A stretch of DNA of 64,000 nt from Fragilariopsis cylindrus CCMP1102 (lineage: Eukaryota > Bacillariophyta > Bacillariophyceae > Bacillariales > Bacillariaceae), in the NCBI GenBank assembly GCA_900095095.1, contig FMBT01000291.1, forward strand, positions 992,001 to 1,056,000. The letters are read 5' to 3'. Within the stretch, counting starts at the first letter, position 1. Every line of letters starts with the position of its first letter. The position numbers and the translations under genes were made by a program. The notes beneath the pieces are model-generated. The model was not told where the DNA came from, searched no databases, and worked only from the letters and a program-made list of their open reading frames with translations. This document shows, piece after piece, positions 31,981-43,401 of the stretch.

Positions 31981-34900
31981 CTATTCGGCAATGTTATATG
32001 ATTGAGCTCCACTCTCATTCTCATTCACTTTGGCAATCATCGCCTTGTTCTCCTGTGTGAAAGGATTTTGGTGTGTGTTAGTCTTACAATCACCACAGGT
32101 GAAAAACATATAACTTTTCAGATGTGCCATCCCTCTACGCTCGAGACTGGCCGTCAGAGATAAAGCAACCGCTGATGTTGATTGTCCTCCCTCCGTATGT
32201 TCATCGGGCGAACAATCAAAGCAGTATGTGAGGGGACACGACACGCAATGAAAAAGCATCCCTCCAACATCAGAACTCTTACGCTCGCATGTAACACACG
32301 CATGCCAGGGACAATACCATGAACGTGTCTTTGGTCGCTGACGTTCACCAGAACACGCAAGATGATATACACGAGGGCAAGCAATGCACTCAAGTGGTGT
32401 TTTCGATGGTGGAAATTGACAATCTTTAACAACACCTTTGCAACAGCGAAAGCACTTTGAATCGTGACGGATCTTGGCTTTCTTTACAGTAGATTGTTCC
32501 CAGACATTTGCTTCAAACTTTACTGCAGGAGCCCTGGTGCGTTTACCCCGTCGTACATTCTCCTGGGATATTGTATTTCGTTGTATACGCGATATTGCAG
32601 CGGCAGATTCATCCGATACTGTCTCATCTTCAGAGGATAGAAGATCTACCACTTCAACCGATGACGAGCTGTCAACGTTGACAGGGGCAAAAATTGTCCC
32701 ATCCAGTTCCGACTGGTTATGCCCCTTAACGGAAGACTTCTCGTTGCTGCTCCCGCCACCGGTTCTATCGTCCCATTTCGCCGGCTTTGCCTCGCGAATC
32801 AAACGATCATATTCTTCTGCATCATAATCCTCGGCCTTGTCTACAGCGGGATCAAAGACTTTCGTTGCTCCCTCGCTCAGCATGTTCCAAAGCTCCTCAA
32901 CGCTTAGTTTTGCCATTTCTTCCTCTTCCTCGCCTTCATCTACCAAAACATCTGCTAGCCCTCCATCGCTCCCGCGTTTCTTAATTACTAAAGCATCAAG
33001 CATCATCTTCTGTCGAGCACGAGCGAGGACTCTCTCTTCCACCGTATTTTCGGAAATGAGACGATATATGAACACTTGTTTCTTTTGGCCGATGCGGTGG
33101 GCGCGGTCTTGTGCTTGTAAATCCACTTGTGGATTCCAACATGTATCGTAAAGAATAACAGTATCGGCTACAGACAGAGGAACAAGTGTTTGTGAGATTA
33201 GAAAAGAGTAAATAGGGTAAATGTATCGGGATAATAAAAATATAGATGATAAAATTGTACATACCAGTGGCAAGATTAATACCCTGCCCACCAGCTCGAG
33301 TGGAAATGAGGTAACAGAAGATACCGCATCCAGGCTTATTATAACTCCTCATGTCCATTTCTCTCTGTATCCGTCCTGTGGTCCCATCTAGTCTGAGGTA
33401 AGCGACTCCCATGCGTCCGAATCGATGCTTGACGTACTCTTCCAATACATCAAGCGTCAAAGTGAACTGGCTGAAGACCAGGACGCGGGAATCTTTTTGC
33501 TTTTTAGCCAACATAAGCCGATCGAGGAGTGCCAATTTACCGCACGAATTCACCAATTTTTCACCCACAAGGCCTCTCAGTTCTTTCTCACTGGCAATCG
33601 CCTCAGGGGTTTGCGGTACGCCTTCAACATTCAATTTGACAAACATACTCCCCTGCGCACGTTTGACCATACTTGCATTTTTCGTCCGTTCACGATCATA
33701 GGTAAGTGCTATTGCCTTGGGATGATTTGCGACCTTTCCCAGTTGTAAAACTTTCATCATAAGTTGATTTTTGCTGAGTAGTCCCATTGCCTTACTTCCA
33801 TCGGATTCTAGAAACGATCGGTACCATTTCCGTTGTAGGCGGGTGAGTGGTGGTTTGAGGACGTACTCGATTTTGGGTAGAAGGGAGGCCTCGACTTCAG
33901 ATTTGATACGTCTAATCATACATGATTCGAGTAGGATACGTGCTTGTGAAATAAGGGCACGATCGAGGCCTTTCGTTTCGGCATTGTCTGTTGAGTTGGT
34001 GGTGGAGGGTGGTAATAGTAAATGTTCCTCGATGGGTACAGAGGGAAGGATATACTGTAGAAGGGCGATAAGTTCAGCAAGGCAGTTTTGAAGAGGAGTT
34101 CCCGTGAGAAGCACACGGAACGGCGTGTTTAGCCGTGCGAGACCTTTACAGAGTTTGCAAGAGGCGTTCTTAAGGCGATGACCTTCGTCAATGATTACAG
34201 TATGAAATAGGAATGATTCCGTGAAAAAAGCCTCTTCGGAGAGGAAAGTGTCACTGGGAATGATGATGATGATGATGATGATGATGAGACATGAGAGAAG
34301 GAAAAATGGAAACAAAAAAGAATTAGAATAGGATTTTATTGCATCTGATATTGATATATTAATAAATGATGTAAAGAATAGACACGTTAAACAATAGCAC
34401 TCAAGTTAAACTTACTAGGTTGTTAAATAAACATCAAACTCCCCTCCAAGTACATCATCCCTGGACAATAATCGATCTCGTTCTGACATACTCCCATGAA
34501 TCTTAATATGCGATAGACCTGGCGTGAACCTCTTAATTTCGTTCGCCCAGTTCTGCAAAACAGCCAACGGTGTCACCACCAAATGCGGCCCGGGTAGACC
34601 CTCGTTTTTTAGAGCTGCGATGAAACTAAGGGATTGGATCGTTTTGCCAAGACCCATTTCGTCAGCAACGATGCATCCCGTTCCGAGGTTGTACCGTGAA
34701 AGGAGCCAATTCACACCCTCTACTTGATACGATCGTAGTACAGCATTGACGAATTTCGGGGATTTTCCAATCTGGAAAGGCAGCGTGGTGGTAACAGTCC
34801 TGTTGTTTCCGTCTTTAGCCCTGCCCCCTGTCGTCATACTTTCGTACCAGTTAGAACTCACAAATGGTTTTAGATTTGATTTGTTCTCGGATAAATAGGA

Positions 34901-35182
34901 TTTAGAATTGTCTTTCAATTCCTTATGATACTTTCGAACGGACGCGATTCGCTTTTTGACTTTGTTTTTCTCTTTCCTGCTTGATTTCGTATCGGAACCA
35001 TCATCATCACCACCATTATCTTCCTCCGACACACAGTAGGGACATTCCCATCCATTGCTGGGGTTCGTGCGTAATCCAGCACATTCCTTATGGAATCGAC
35101 GAGGACATGATGTACATCGGAATAATGCATCGAACGTGGAACCGTCACCACGGCATGTATCACACCAATTTCGTGTCGACAT
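31981..35182 (-). CDS. PHD-SNF2-PHD chromatin-remodelling ATPase
   Basis: Three exons: 35182-34416, 34253-33265 and 33167-31981. The introns are 162 bp (GTAAGT...CCCAG) and 97 bp (GTATGT...GTAG), and together the exons give 980 residues. An N-terminal PHD finger (CDTC...C-x2-C, about 7-50) is followed by the SNF2 core: DEMGLGKT (Walker A), DEGHRLKN (Walker B, Rad54-like), [19 protein letters not shown] and [11 protein letters not shown]. The C-terminus has two more Cys/His-rich PHD-type modules (CFRCC...CPWHACVTC...CFDC). SNF2 proteins use ATP to move nucleosomes; PHD fingers read histone H3 tails, so a nuclear chromatin role is inferred. Coding potential continues past the TAG at 31981 to about 31797. 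Confidence 0.92.
34261..34287. repeat. TGA microsatellite in remodeller intron 1
   Basis: Nine TGA units a few bases upstream of the intron 1 acceptor (on the gene strand TCA repeats, which form its pyrimidine tract). Confidence 0.85.
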
Positions 35183-35930
35183 GCTCTATTGATTTTAGAA
35201 ACGATCTTGATAGATCGGAATCGGAATTATGTACTTGTCCTTGTTGACTTGTACTTTGTACGAGCAACTTCGAACTTTGCACAGTACGTAAGAGGAGTTT
35301 GAAGTGTATGTGGTTACGGAGACTTACACAAAAAATTTAAGAATTTGACGAAATTGAGATCGTGACGATCACCACATATATCATTGCTTGTAAGTGTAGC
35401 CTAGATTTTTTCATTTTTTCATAGTAGCACATGCGCAGCATTTTTTAGGATTTGGCGCGGACTTTGCGTACTGACGATTATGTTCATACTAAGCTAACTT
35501 ACTAGTAGCAGTACTATAAATACGTATTGTTCATTCATCCTAATTGAGAGAATTGACTGGAATAGTTTATCACGCATTTAATAAAACACATAATGGCCAG
35601 TGGCACTAGAGTTATAGTAACACAAGATGCATAGCATTGAACATATTATTATCTTCTTGTCTTCAGATCTTACAGAAGAATTTCTCCCTTTATTCTTGTC
35701 GCATTTTTGCTAAATATTCTAGCTAGATATCATTCGAACATCATACTCCAATAATATCATAGTCAAACCCTTCATCTATTACGAATTTGATTAATTTCAG
35801 AGATACTAAATCATCGTCATACTTGTTTGAATAGGAATTGTATGCGTGAAATATGATACCTATATGTATGTACATTTCATATTTATGCATACAACAATTG
35901 GTGATTTCTCATGGAATGAGATCACATTTA
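35183..35930. other. intergenic region between tandem minus-strand genes
   Basis: About 0.75 kb holding the remodeller promoter and the LON-like 3' flank. No other feature was recognised. Confidence 0.4.
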
Positions 35931-37313
35931 TTATCGACGCTGAGATGGTGAGGAGGCAATTTCCTCTAGACGTCGACGTTCACGAGATACTAATTGTGCT
36001 AAAAACTCAAAACGTTGTATCGTTGTTGGTAGTCCAAGTAACACTTGAAAGTCAAGAATTGGATCCATCCCTGATTGTTCATGTATATCTTGCGCTTCCT
36101 TATCCAGTTGTTGAATTATCCACCTAGAATCTGGATCAAGATCTTCCATATGAATAGGTAACATTAACGGTCCACCTTTTTTCCTCGCTGCTGCAACCAT
36201 CCCGTCATTGCGTTCCGCCGCAAGCAGCGCCTGGATCCCTGTCTTGTGTGTCATACATACGGATTGCCACTCTTGGGCGAATTTCCACAGGATAAACGAT
36301 GGCGTTGATGATTTGGCAAGAGTATCGATTATAGCGTTCGTGTTTGTTAACTCATCCAATTCCGGAAACTCTTGAATAGCATCTCCAAGCCGCAACATCA
36401 TACCCGGTGGAAATTCATCGGCACCTAGTTCGAGTTGATACATTAATTTGATAATACGGAAGTCCTCCCTCATCGTTCTAAATACGTCCTTCCAACTTTG
36501 CTTATCAATACAATTCCCTTCATTCTCTTCGTCGTTTTCGTTTTCGTCGTCGACATATTCCCCAATTGGTTTTACGTGTGCCCACAAGTACTCTTTTGAT
36601 CGTCTGAGACGATTTTCTTTCCATCCAGAACCATTCTCGATTTGAATAATTTCAACCAATCCTTCTGATTGACATGTCAATCGAATACGTGCAATGTTGT
36701 CGTTATTGTCATCATCGTCGCCGTCGTCGCCGTCGCAGCTACCACCAAAGTTGTTTTTTTGCTTCTCAGAGTTTATTATTCGTAGGATGTTCCCGATCTT
36801 TGCGACTCGACCAGTATCAATAGAACGAAGAACAGCACAAAACCGTGGCGGCAACGATGATCCAGATAGAACATCCAATGCCATTTGAATGTTTTGTGGT
36901 TCGACATTGTTAAGTGTGTGATTGACGTTGTTTGACGGTAAATACACATCACTCAATGGATACAAAGGAATCCTACTTATTGTATCATCACCATCTGAAG
37001 TAGTAGTTGCAGTTGTGTTCGTGTCGGCGATATCCAACCACGAAATGTATTGATAATCATCATTTAGATCTGGATTTGAAATTCTTTCTTCCCATAGGTA
37101 TTCCAACGCGGTTGTTAATTGATGAGCCGAAAGCAAGGTCGATATCGATGTCGATCTAGATTTTGGTGCCGATGCCATATTAGGGCGGCATGTCGAGGAA
37201 TCGAATCGAAAGGATTCGATTGTAGTCACGATGACGGTGGGGGAAATAAGAAGAAATACTACGACAAAGAATCCATTTGCAACGATAAAGGACAAGCACG
37301 ACAACGATACCAT
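35931..37313 (-). CDS. LON substrate-binding-like protein with plastid-type presequence
   Basis: A single exon of 460 residues from ATG 37313, ending in TAA. A signal peptide (about 10-31) ends near TIESFRF, a Ser-Phe motif compatible with plastid import. The segment IPLYPLSDVYLPSNN (about 114) and the following beta-rich stretch to ARIRLTCQSEGLVEI resemble the N-terminal substrate-binding domain of Lon proteases. An acidic Asp/Asn insert interrupts it. The C-terminal half is helical (REDFRIIKLMYQLELGADEFPPG, FLAQLVSRERRRLEE), as in many stand-alone LON-domain proteins of algae. There is no AAA+ or protease domain, so it is not a protease itself. A role in plastid protein handling is a guess. 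Confidence 0.6.
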   Translation of the reverse strand: MVSLSCLSFIVANGFFVVVFLLISPTVIVTTIESFRFDSSTCRPNMASAPKSRSTSISTLLSAHQLTTALEYLWEERISNPDLNDDYQYISWLDIADTNTTATTTSDGDDTISRIPLYPLSDVYLPSNNVNHTLNNVEPQNIQMALDVLSGSSLPPRFCAVLRSIDTGRVAKIGNILRIINSEKQKNNFGGSCDGDDGDDDDNNDNIARIRLTCQSEGLVEIIQIENGSGWKENRLRRSKEYLWAHVKPIGEYVDDENENDEENEGNCIDKQSWKDVFRTMREDFRIIKLMYQLELGADEFPPGMMLRLGDAIQEFPELDELTNTNAIIDTLAKSSTPSFILWKFAQEWQSVCMTHKTGIQALLAAERNDGMVAAARKKGGPLMLPIHMEDLDPDSRWIIQQLDKEAQDIHEQSGMDPILDFQVLLGLPTTIQRFEFLAQLVSRERRRLEEIASSPSQRR

Positions 37314-37967
37314 GGTTGTCGAGGGGATTTTCTTAAGATTGTGGTTGTCAAGATAATAAGTAACGTTATTATTGTGATTGATTTTCTTCTGGCGCGCCGC
37401 GCTGGCAAAAATATTCTGAAAACCCTATCCTTAATATACTAACGCGCTGCCTCCCTCCTAATCCAAGTAGCTCGTACAAAGCTCGTATCGCTTACTGGTC
37501 AAACACTGAACACTGGTGAAAAACTGGCCGCCGAAAGTCTTTTCTAGTTATCAGAACAGAATACATTTTCCTCCTTAAATTGTGTGGCCGCCTCATCTCA
37601 TGAAGTACGGTAAATACTTTCAAAAGGATCATCAAGATCAAAAAATAGAGCGCGACATACAGTACTGTATTAGTTCTTCGTATATTTTCAATTTGGGGGT
37701 GTTGAGTTTCTAGTCATGTTTTCCAAATCCTCCTAATTTGCCCCTCTTAATTCTGATAAAAAGATATAAAATGGAAAAAGGAGATATCACGATGTGATTT
37801 TATTCTTTAATCCCCTCGCCGTCAATAACTTCAGCGAGCTGCCGAGAAGCATCGCAAACACAACGAAGGAAGATTCAGACTTCAATTCCGTCGTTTGAGA
37901 TACTGAAGATTGATTTCCTCGTTCGTCCAGATTCGATTCATTCATTCAATCAATTCGCTGATTCATC
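37314..37967. other. divergent intergenic region
   Basis: Shared upstream region of the LON-like and thymidylate-synthase-like genes. GGCGCGCC-type and AATATT motifs occur near 37390. No coding or RNA feature was seen. Confidence 0.4.
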
Positions 37968-38844
37968 ATGGCGTCAACAAATACATGTAGTACAGAAATC
38001 AAATGCGCTCCTTCCAATAATCTCAATGTTGGATATCCTCAATTCCCTACAGCGAAAGAACTACATGCCAGTTTGGTCGAGTTGACTTCGGTACGCTTTG
38101 CGTTTTGTGCTTATATTATTTGTACCTCCACTTCTAAATGTATTGAATGCTTGTTGAATGAATGAATCAATCGATGGGTAATAAATGATGTGCCATCGTA
38201 TTCCGTATATGAGCAAGATTTTTTTCATTTTTCTGCGGAAAACCTGTTGCTAATATACTTCCTTGAATACTACAATTGTTTTTTTTCTAGGCCGGTGGAG
38301 GGGGGAATTCATTGTACGGAACTTTGTCGGTGTCATTCAGGACATTTCCGTCGCAGCCTCAACGGTCGAAACAGATCTCTTTCCCAAGGGCGCTCTCGAC
38401 TATTATACGGCCAAAAATATGGGCTGGGAATACACTCAAGAAGACTACGATAAATGGCAATTGGCCGAACGGGGTGGTGCACAGGGTGATTATCGTGATG
38501 GTATGAAGGAAAAAATCGACAATGTCATTGATTGTCTCAAAACAGAACCGTTGAGTAAACGGGCAGTGATTCCGATTCCGTATGCGATGATGGGATCGGC
38601 CCAGATTGATTGGAAGGACCAGGGACAAAACAAGTGTTGTCGGGAATTGCATTTTTATATGGAAGATGGAAAATTAAAATGCACCGGAATTGTTCGGATG
38701 CAGAACGCAAACATATTCGTCAAGAATATTCATTTCTTTGCGGTGCTCATCGAATACGTTGCGAAGGAATTAAAAGTGGAAGTGGGGGAGTATACGCACT
38801 GGATTACTAATGTGTGCCTAGATCGATCGGCAACGTCGTGTTAA
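37968..38844 (+). CDS. thymidylate-synthase-like protein (one frame break)
   Basis: Exon 1 is 37968-38090 and exon 2 is 38291-38844, with a 200-bp GTACGC...TTCTAG intron. The phases agree only if the G6 run at 38300-38305 gains one G (AGGGGEF), giving 225 residues. The last 80 residues follow the thymidylate synthase fold: a cysteine pair in NKCCREL where the catalytic Cys sits, LHFYMEDGKLKCTGIVRMQNANIF in the place of the QRSxD region, and VGEYTHWI near the end. It is shorter than canonical enzymes (about 260-315) and lacks a clear C-terminal folate-closing segment, so it may be a divergent nucleotide-methylating relative or inactive. It is divergent from the LON-like gene. Confidence 0.55.
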
Positions 38845-39333
38845 TACATGAATTGTCATCCCTGAAATTCCCTTCCTGGTTTGGTGGGCTGTTCGTTTCC
38901 CAAAGAAAAGCCAACAAATACTTCGTCGTTGTCGCTCAATCACTTTCGTATAAACTGAAATTAGCTTGTACAATAGCTAGATTGAAGATAAGAGTTTCAT
39001 TTCACTGTTGAAATTGTTCTTCGCTATTTATATCAGAACCGCCGTACATGTGTGACGAACGACAAACTCGCTTTGAAGTAGACGTCATTCAAAAGTGATA
39101 TGGCACGTTGCAAGCAATGATAATTGAACTGTTGTAACAACTTGGGAAATTACTACTACTGTACTTTATACATTTTTATAAAAGATTTACGATTATTATT
39201 TCATTATTTTTACCTTTCTGAACATAGATAGTCGCAAGTAAAAGTACTATACGAAGTAAAAGAATGAAAGTGTAAAATTAATTAATTCAATACTATCTAG
39301 AATGGCGAAATGAACTCATTGGATCATCTTCTG
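38845..39333. other. convergent intergenic stretch
   Basis: 3' flanks of the thymidylate-synthase-like and PGPGW-type genes. No feature was recognised. Confidence 0.4.
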
Positions 39334-40913
39334 CTATATGATATCGTCTTGGGGGCCTACGAGAAAATAACCATCTTCGTTTTCTTCGCCGACGATACGA
39401 TTGTTATCCACCTCCTTTTCCGTTTTCGTGACATCCGTAGTTTCTGTACCGAAAGTTTCATTTGGTAGTGAAGTTTCTTTTTCTTCTTCTTCTTCTTTCG
39501 CAACAACAACAGGATCATCGCTATTATCATTTTCGTCGTCGTTCGTCCCCGTCGTCGATAAAATGTCTTCCGTTTTTTCCCCTACCTCCTTTTTTTTTAT
39601 TAATGGTAAAATATTCCTTGAAAGAAATTTACCTGTCCTCTTCGTAAAGTTCTCCTTCGTCTGTTCATAGTATGTTTGATTCTCTCGTCGATATTTGTCT
39701 TTGGCCAACTTTTCTTGACGTTCTAGTTCAATGGGGTTCATATGTAACCACAAAGGGAATCATCTGTACTACCTTCGTTGTTGTCGTCGTTGCCTTTGCT
39801 ATTGCTGTTACCGTTCTCGTTGCCATCATCCCCACCAAAACTTGTACTACTGGCAGACAATTTGATAACGGTATTAGCCCCTTCAGCTTCATCCTTTTCG
39901 GATGATGACTTGCTGATAGTATTATTCGTCGAAGAAATATCTCCACCAGCACCAGCAGCACTAGTATCTTTTTTGTCCATACCTTCTATACCTTTAACGA
40001 GTGCATTTCGTGCAGTATTGAAATGACCTTTTGCACCAACGATTAATCGGTCATTCAATTCTTTTGCCTCGGTGAATTCAGTCCCTAATACAGCTAGTCC
40101 ACCACTTGCAACTACAGCACCGAAAGGAGTGGGCAATGGAATCATAACAAGACCAACACCAACCATAGTCCCACCAACAACAGCAGTAGCACCCTTTCGA
40201 AGCATCTTTAGTGGTTTTTGCATGGAGCTACTAACACCAGTACCAACACCAGTGCCAACACTTTCCCCAACACCACAACCAATACCACAACCAGGCGGAT
40301 CTTCAACGGTTTCTGTACCATCCCCTTTTCCTTTTTCTTTTAGACGTGAAATCCATTCTATTTCTTTTTCTTTCTTCTCTCCATTATTTCCAACAGGAGA
40401 GGGGAGGAGCTTATTGACTTTTTCCATGGTTTCGATGTCGACTTTTACTTTCATTTCTTCTACTAATAATTCTTGTTGTTGATTATTTTCTTCTTCGTTT
40501 ATTGTTGTTATTTCCTTTCCGGTGATACTATCATCGGTTTCATTTTGTTTTTCTTCTTTAGATTGTGATTGTTGTTGTCCGTGCTTTATAGTATCGTCGA
40601 TGCATACTTCTTTATCATTATTTATTTCGTCGTTCGTGTTGTTGTTCTTCGCCGCCTCTACTACTGCTATGGGATCATCATCTTCCATTTTTCTTTCAAA
40701 AACACCAGAGAGTTCGTCTTGTAACAACATATCCGTGCTTAATAAGGAAGAGGAATTATTTGATGATGATGTTGATGAGCGAGTTAATATTGATTCGCTT
40801 CGACTAACCGCTAGTAGGCAGTCGGTATCATTACTTGTAATTGGTACAAGTCTAGGTAAATTTTTGGTTGTTAGCTCTTGTGTAATATCATCATCATCGT
40901 CTGATGGATGCAT
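39334..40913 (-). CDS. PGPGW-type transmembrane protein with long disordered ends (one frame break)
   Basis: ATG 40913 opens a 391-codon frame; a second frame (39334-39753) continues the protein if the TT of GATTCC near 39758 gains a T (then DDFPLWLHMNP). The whole is 526 residues. Both ends are disordered and acidic/Ser-rich. The core (about 232-280) is a hydrophobic hairpin, VVGGTMVGVGLVMIPL then PTPFG then ASGGLAVLGTEFTEAK, that matches the PGPGW family outline, including the Gly-Leu-Ala and TEF landmarks, with PTPFG in the PGPGW position. The family is found in bacteria and plastid-bearing eukaryotes with unknown function. No signal peptide is visible. Confidence 0.65.
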
Positions 40914-41860
40914 GTTAGTCTATGATTGGAAACGTTTTTGTTTTTTGTTTATTGGTTGGTCCTGATTTTATTTTATCTTTGGTATATTATTATTTCTTTG
41001 GAACTTATAATTTGTGTCTCCTTTTTGTGCTTGTCCCGTTGTCGTTCCGTTCCGTACCATTCGTTGTTATTATTTATTACTATTGTAAGTGGTGTACTAG
41101 TCCTGCATGCATCGTAATAGGATGTTTGTTGTTGTTGTGTTGTGTTGTGTTGTGTTGCTCTTATTTCGGTATTGGTCGTGGTAAAGAGTCAAAAGGAGAA
41201 ATAGCGGTTAGATGCGGTTTTGTTTCATGACGTCGTCAAATTATTTTAGTCGTTCAAGAAGTGAAATCCATGATAAGTATGTAAAATTCTTATTAAGCCC
41301 TTATTGAATCGCGGTAGAACGATTTCTAACGGCAATTTGATTAGTTTCGTCTATTCACTACCGGTTGCTATGCTACCTACGACTGCTTGTAGTCATGGGA
41401 TAATGCGAGAGCACACTTTCTATTGATATATTTTACCACAATATATCGTATTGTGGTTTATGGGTACTAAGTTCCACAGTCCAAAACAGTACTTACAAAA
41501 GTTTTCAACTACAACATAATATTTGCCTATCTGTACTCATGCATTTTCTGGCACCTATCTTCCAATGCAACAGGATTAGATAATGACTTTTACCTAAACA
41601 TGCACACCAACTCAGTAGAGAAATCTTGATAGTCTAGACTTAAGTTTTGTACTTGAAGCTTATCCTAAGACTAAATACCATGGGACCTACCACAAACAAT
41701 ACATGTGAATGATATAGATATAGATGATTGAAATATATTACTAAATACATTGAAATAATTATTTCTATTTAATTTTCTCTTCTAATAGCTTGTAAAAATA
41801 ATGTGAAGTGCATGCCATACTGCACCGATATCACAATCACATTATCTTTTTTGTTTTCTG
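40914..41860. other. intergenic region with TTG/TGTGT repeat
   Basis: Upstream of the PGPGW-type gene. A TTG then TGTGT simple repeat covers about 41125-41157, and hydrophobic open frames across 40922-41230 are repeat-driven. The remainder is AT-rich and featureless. Confidence 0.4.
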
Positions 41861-43401
41861 TTACCGTCTTTCATTTCGATCTTCCTCCTCAATTGGGTTA
41901 ATCACTGGCCAGTCTCTCCACTGATGACAAATTCCACGGACGTCCTTAGCGTCCTTAATACCGGTTAGAAATGATCCGATCTGATCCAATTCTCTATCTC
42001 TTGGATCGTCAATGAAAGAAGAACAATCGATAGCATTTTCGGGATGAAACAAATAAGAGTTTGGAGAGTTATCAATGATAATAGTACTAGATAGATCTCT
42101 ATCTAATACGGATAGATCCTTCACGTAGTTGCCTTCATAGAAGGCACATGACTCTCTGAATAATCTATAACGAATTGTTTTTTGTGGATCAAGTAGATCC
42201 AAAAGTGGATCTGCGTACTTATTAAGACTAGCAGTGTATATAACAATTTCGTAATGTTTGGCCATCTCAATTAAGAATTCATCAACACCTGGTCGCTTCG
42301 CAACATAAACGAAATGAACAACATCTTCAATCTACGATAATAAAGGATAGAAAGACAAAGAGGAGAGTTAAGTTAGGTGAAGTGGAACGATGTTATGAAT
42401 ATACTGTATAAATCAATAAATCAATGAAACTGTATTGTTTTAAAAGAGCACAACAGCAGCAACAACGTACCTGTACCGGGATAACAAAATCGGCACCTGC
42501 CACAGCTCGGAAACTCGAATGTACCAAAGTCTCATCGAGGTCTAGAACTAAACATTTCTTTCCGGTATCAAGTCGATGAATAGGTCCCAATAATCGTGGA
42601 ATATTGTCATGCGGAGTAGTCACGATATGATTATCAGTATTTTCTTCAGAATCCAGTGTCGCTTTAGCACAAATACTTTTTGGATTGTTAGCATCGTCAT
42701 CTAATTCTGACTGTACAAGACAACAGCACATTAATCGGAAACTATCAGCAATTGTATCACAGGTTTCTGTCATCATGTCTTTACTGCTATCACTATCATG
42801 TTCGTCGTCGTCACCGCTATTACTGTAAATATTCCCCAAGGTTGTTTGCGGATGTATTTTAGTAGCAGCACGTGCTGCACCCTCAATCGCTTGTGCTGAT
42901 CGTGGAGTGGTAGCATTACCACTCGCATCAGTTTGTGTGATGAAATCTGGAATTGCTGATGATGATGCAACAACAGGAGTTTTGGGCATACCCGGAGATC
43001 TCAAGTCTTTACTTCCACGAGCTCCACTCGGTGTGTTACATGATGGAGTATTATTATTATCCGCTGATGTATCAACTGTTAGATTGGGCTTTTCTTGTAT
43101 GATTTGCTGCTTCTACGTTGCTGCTGCTGCTGCTGGCTACCATTATTGCTCGATAAACCACCGTCATTACTGTTACTATTATTATCTTCGACGTTTAGCA
43201 TAGCTGCTGGATGGACACGATTTTTTCTACTACTACGACGGGTTGATGAAGATGAGACGTGATATTTCTTCTTGGGATAACTGACGTTGTTGCTGTCGTC
43301 GTCCTTGATCGTTGTCCTGCTGCTTATCACGTCTGCGTCGTTCGGAGAAACTTTCAGATGTGATCGACGATATGCGTTCGACTTGGATGTATTTCTTGTT
43401 C
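41861..43401 (-). CDS. CTD-type small phosphatase (FCP/SCP, NIF domain), 5' end unresolved
   Basis: The last exon is 42331-41861, and the intron 42470-42332 (139 bp, GTACGT...CGTAG) joins it to an exon ending at 42471. Upstream, frames 42393-43004 and 43079-43330 connect if the T4 run at 43090-43093 gains a T (KSYKKKPNLTV). The open frame reaches back to an AG near 43401 without an ATG, so a first exon is probably missing. The N-terminal part is disordered and Ser/Asn-rich. The catalytic motif is [10 protein letters not shown] (DxDxT), followed by [23 protein letters not shown] and IIIDNSP. Such enzymes dephosphorylate Ser/Thr, classically of the RNA polymerase II tail or of SMAD-like substrates. 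Confidence 0.85.

Noticed and set aside
40922-41230. 102-codon hydrophobic plus-strand frame
   Set aside because: Composition is driven by TTG/TGTGT simple repeats and T-rich DNA upstream of a minus-strand gene.
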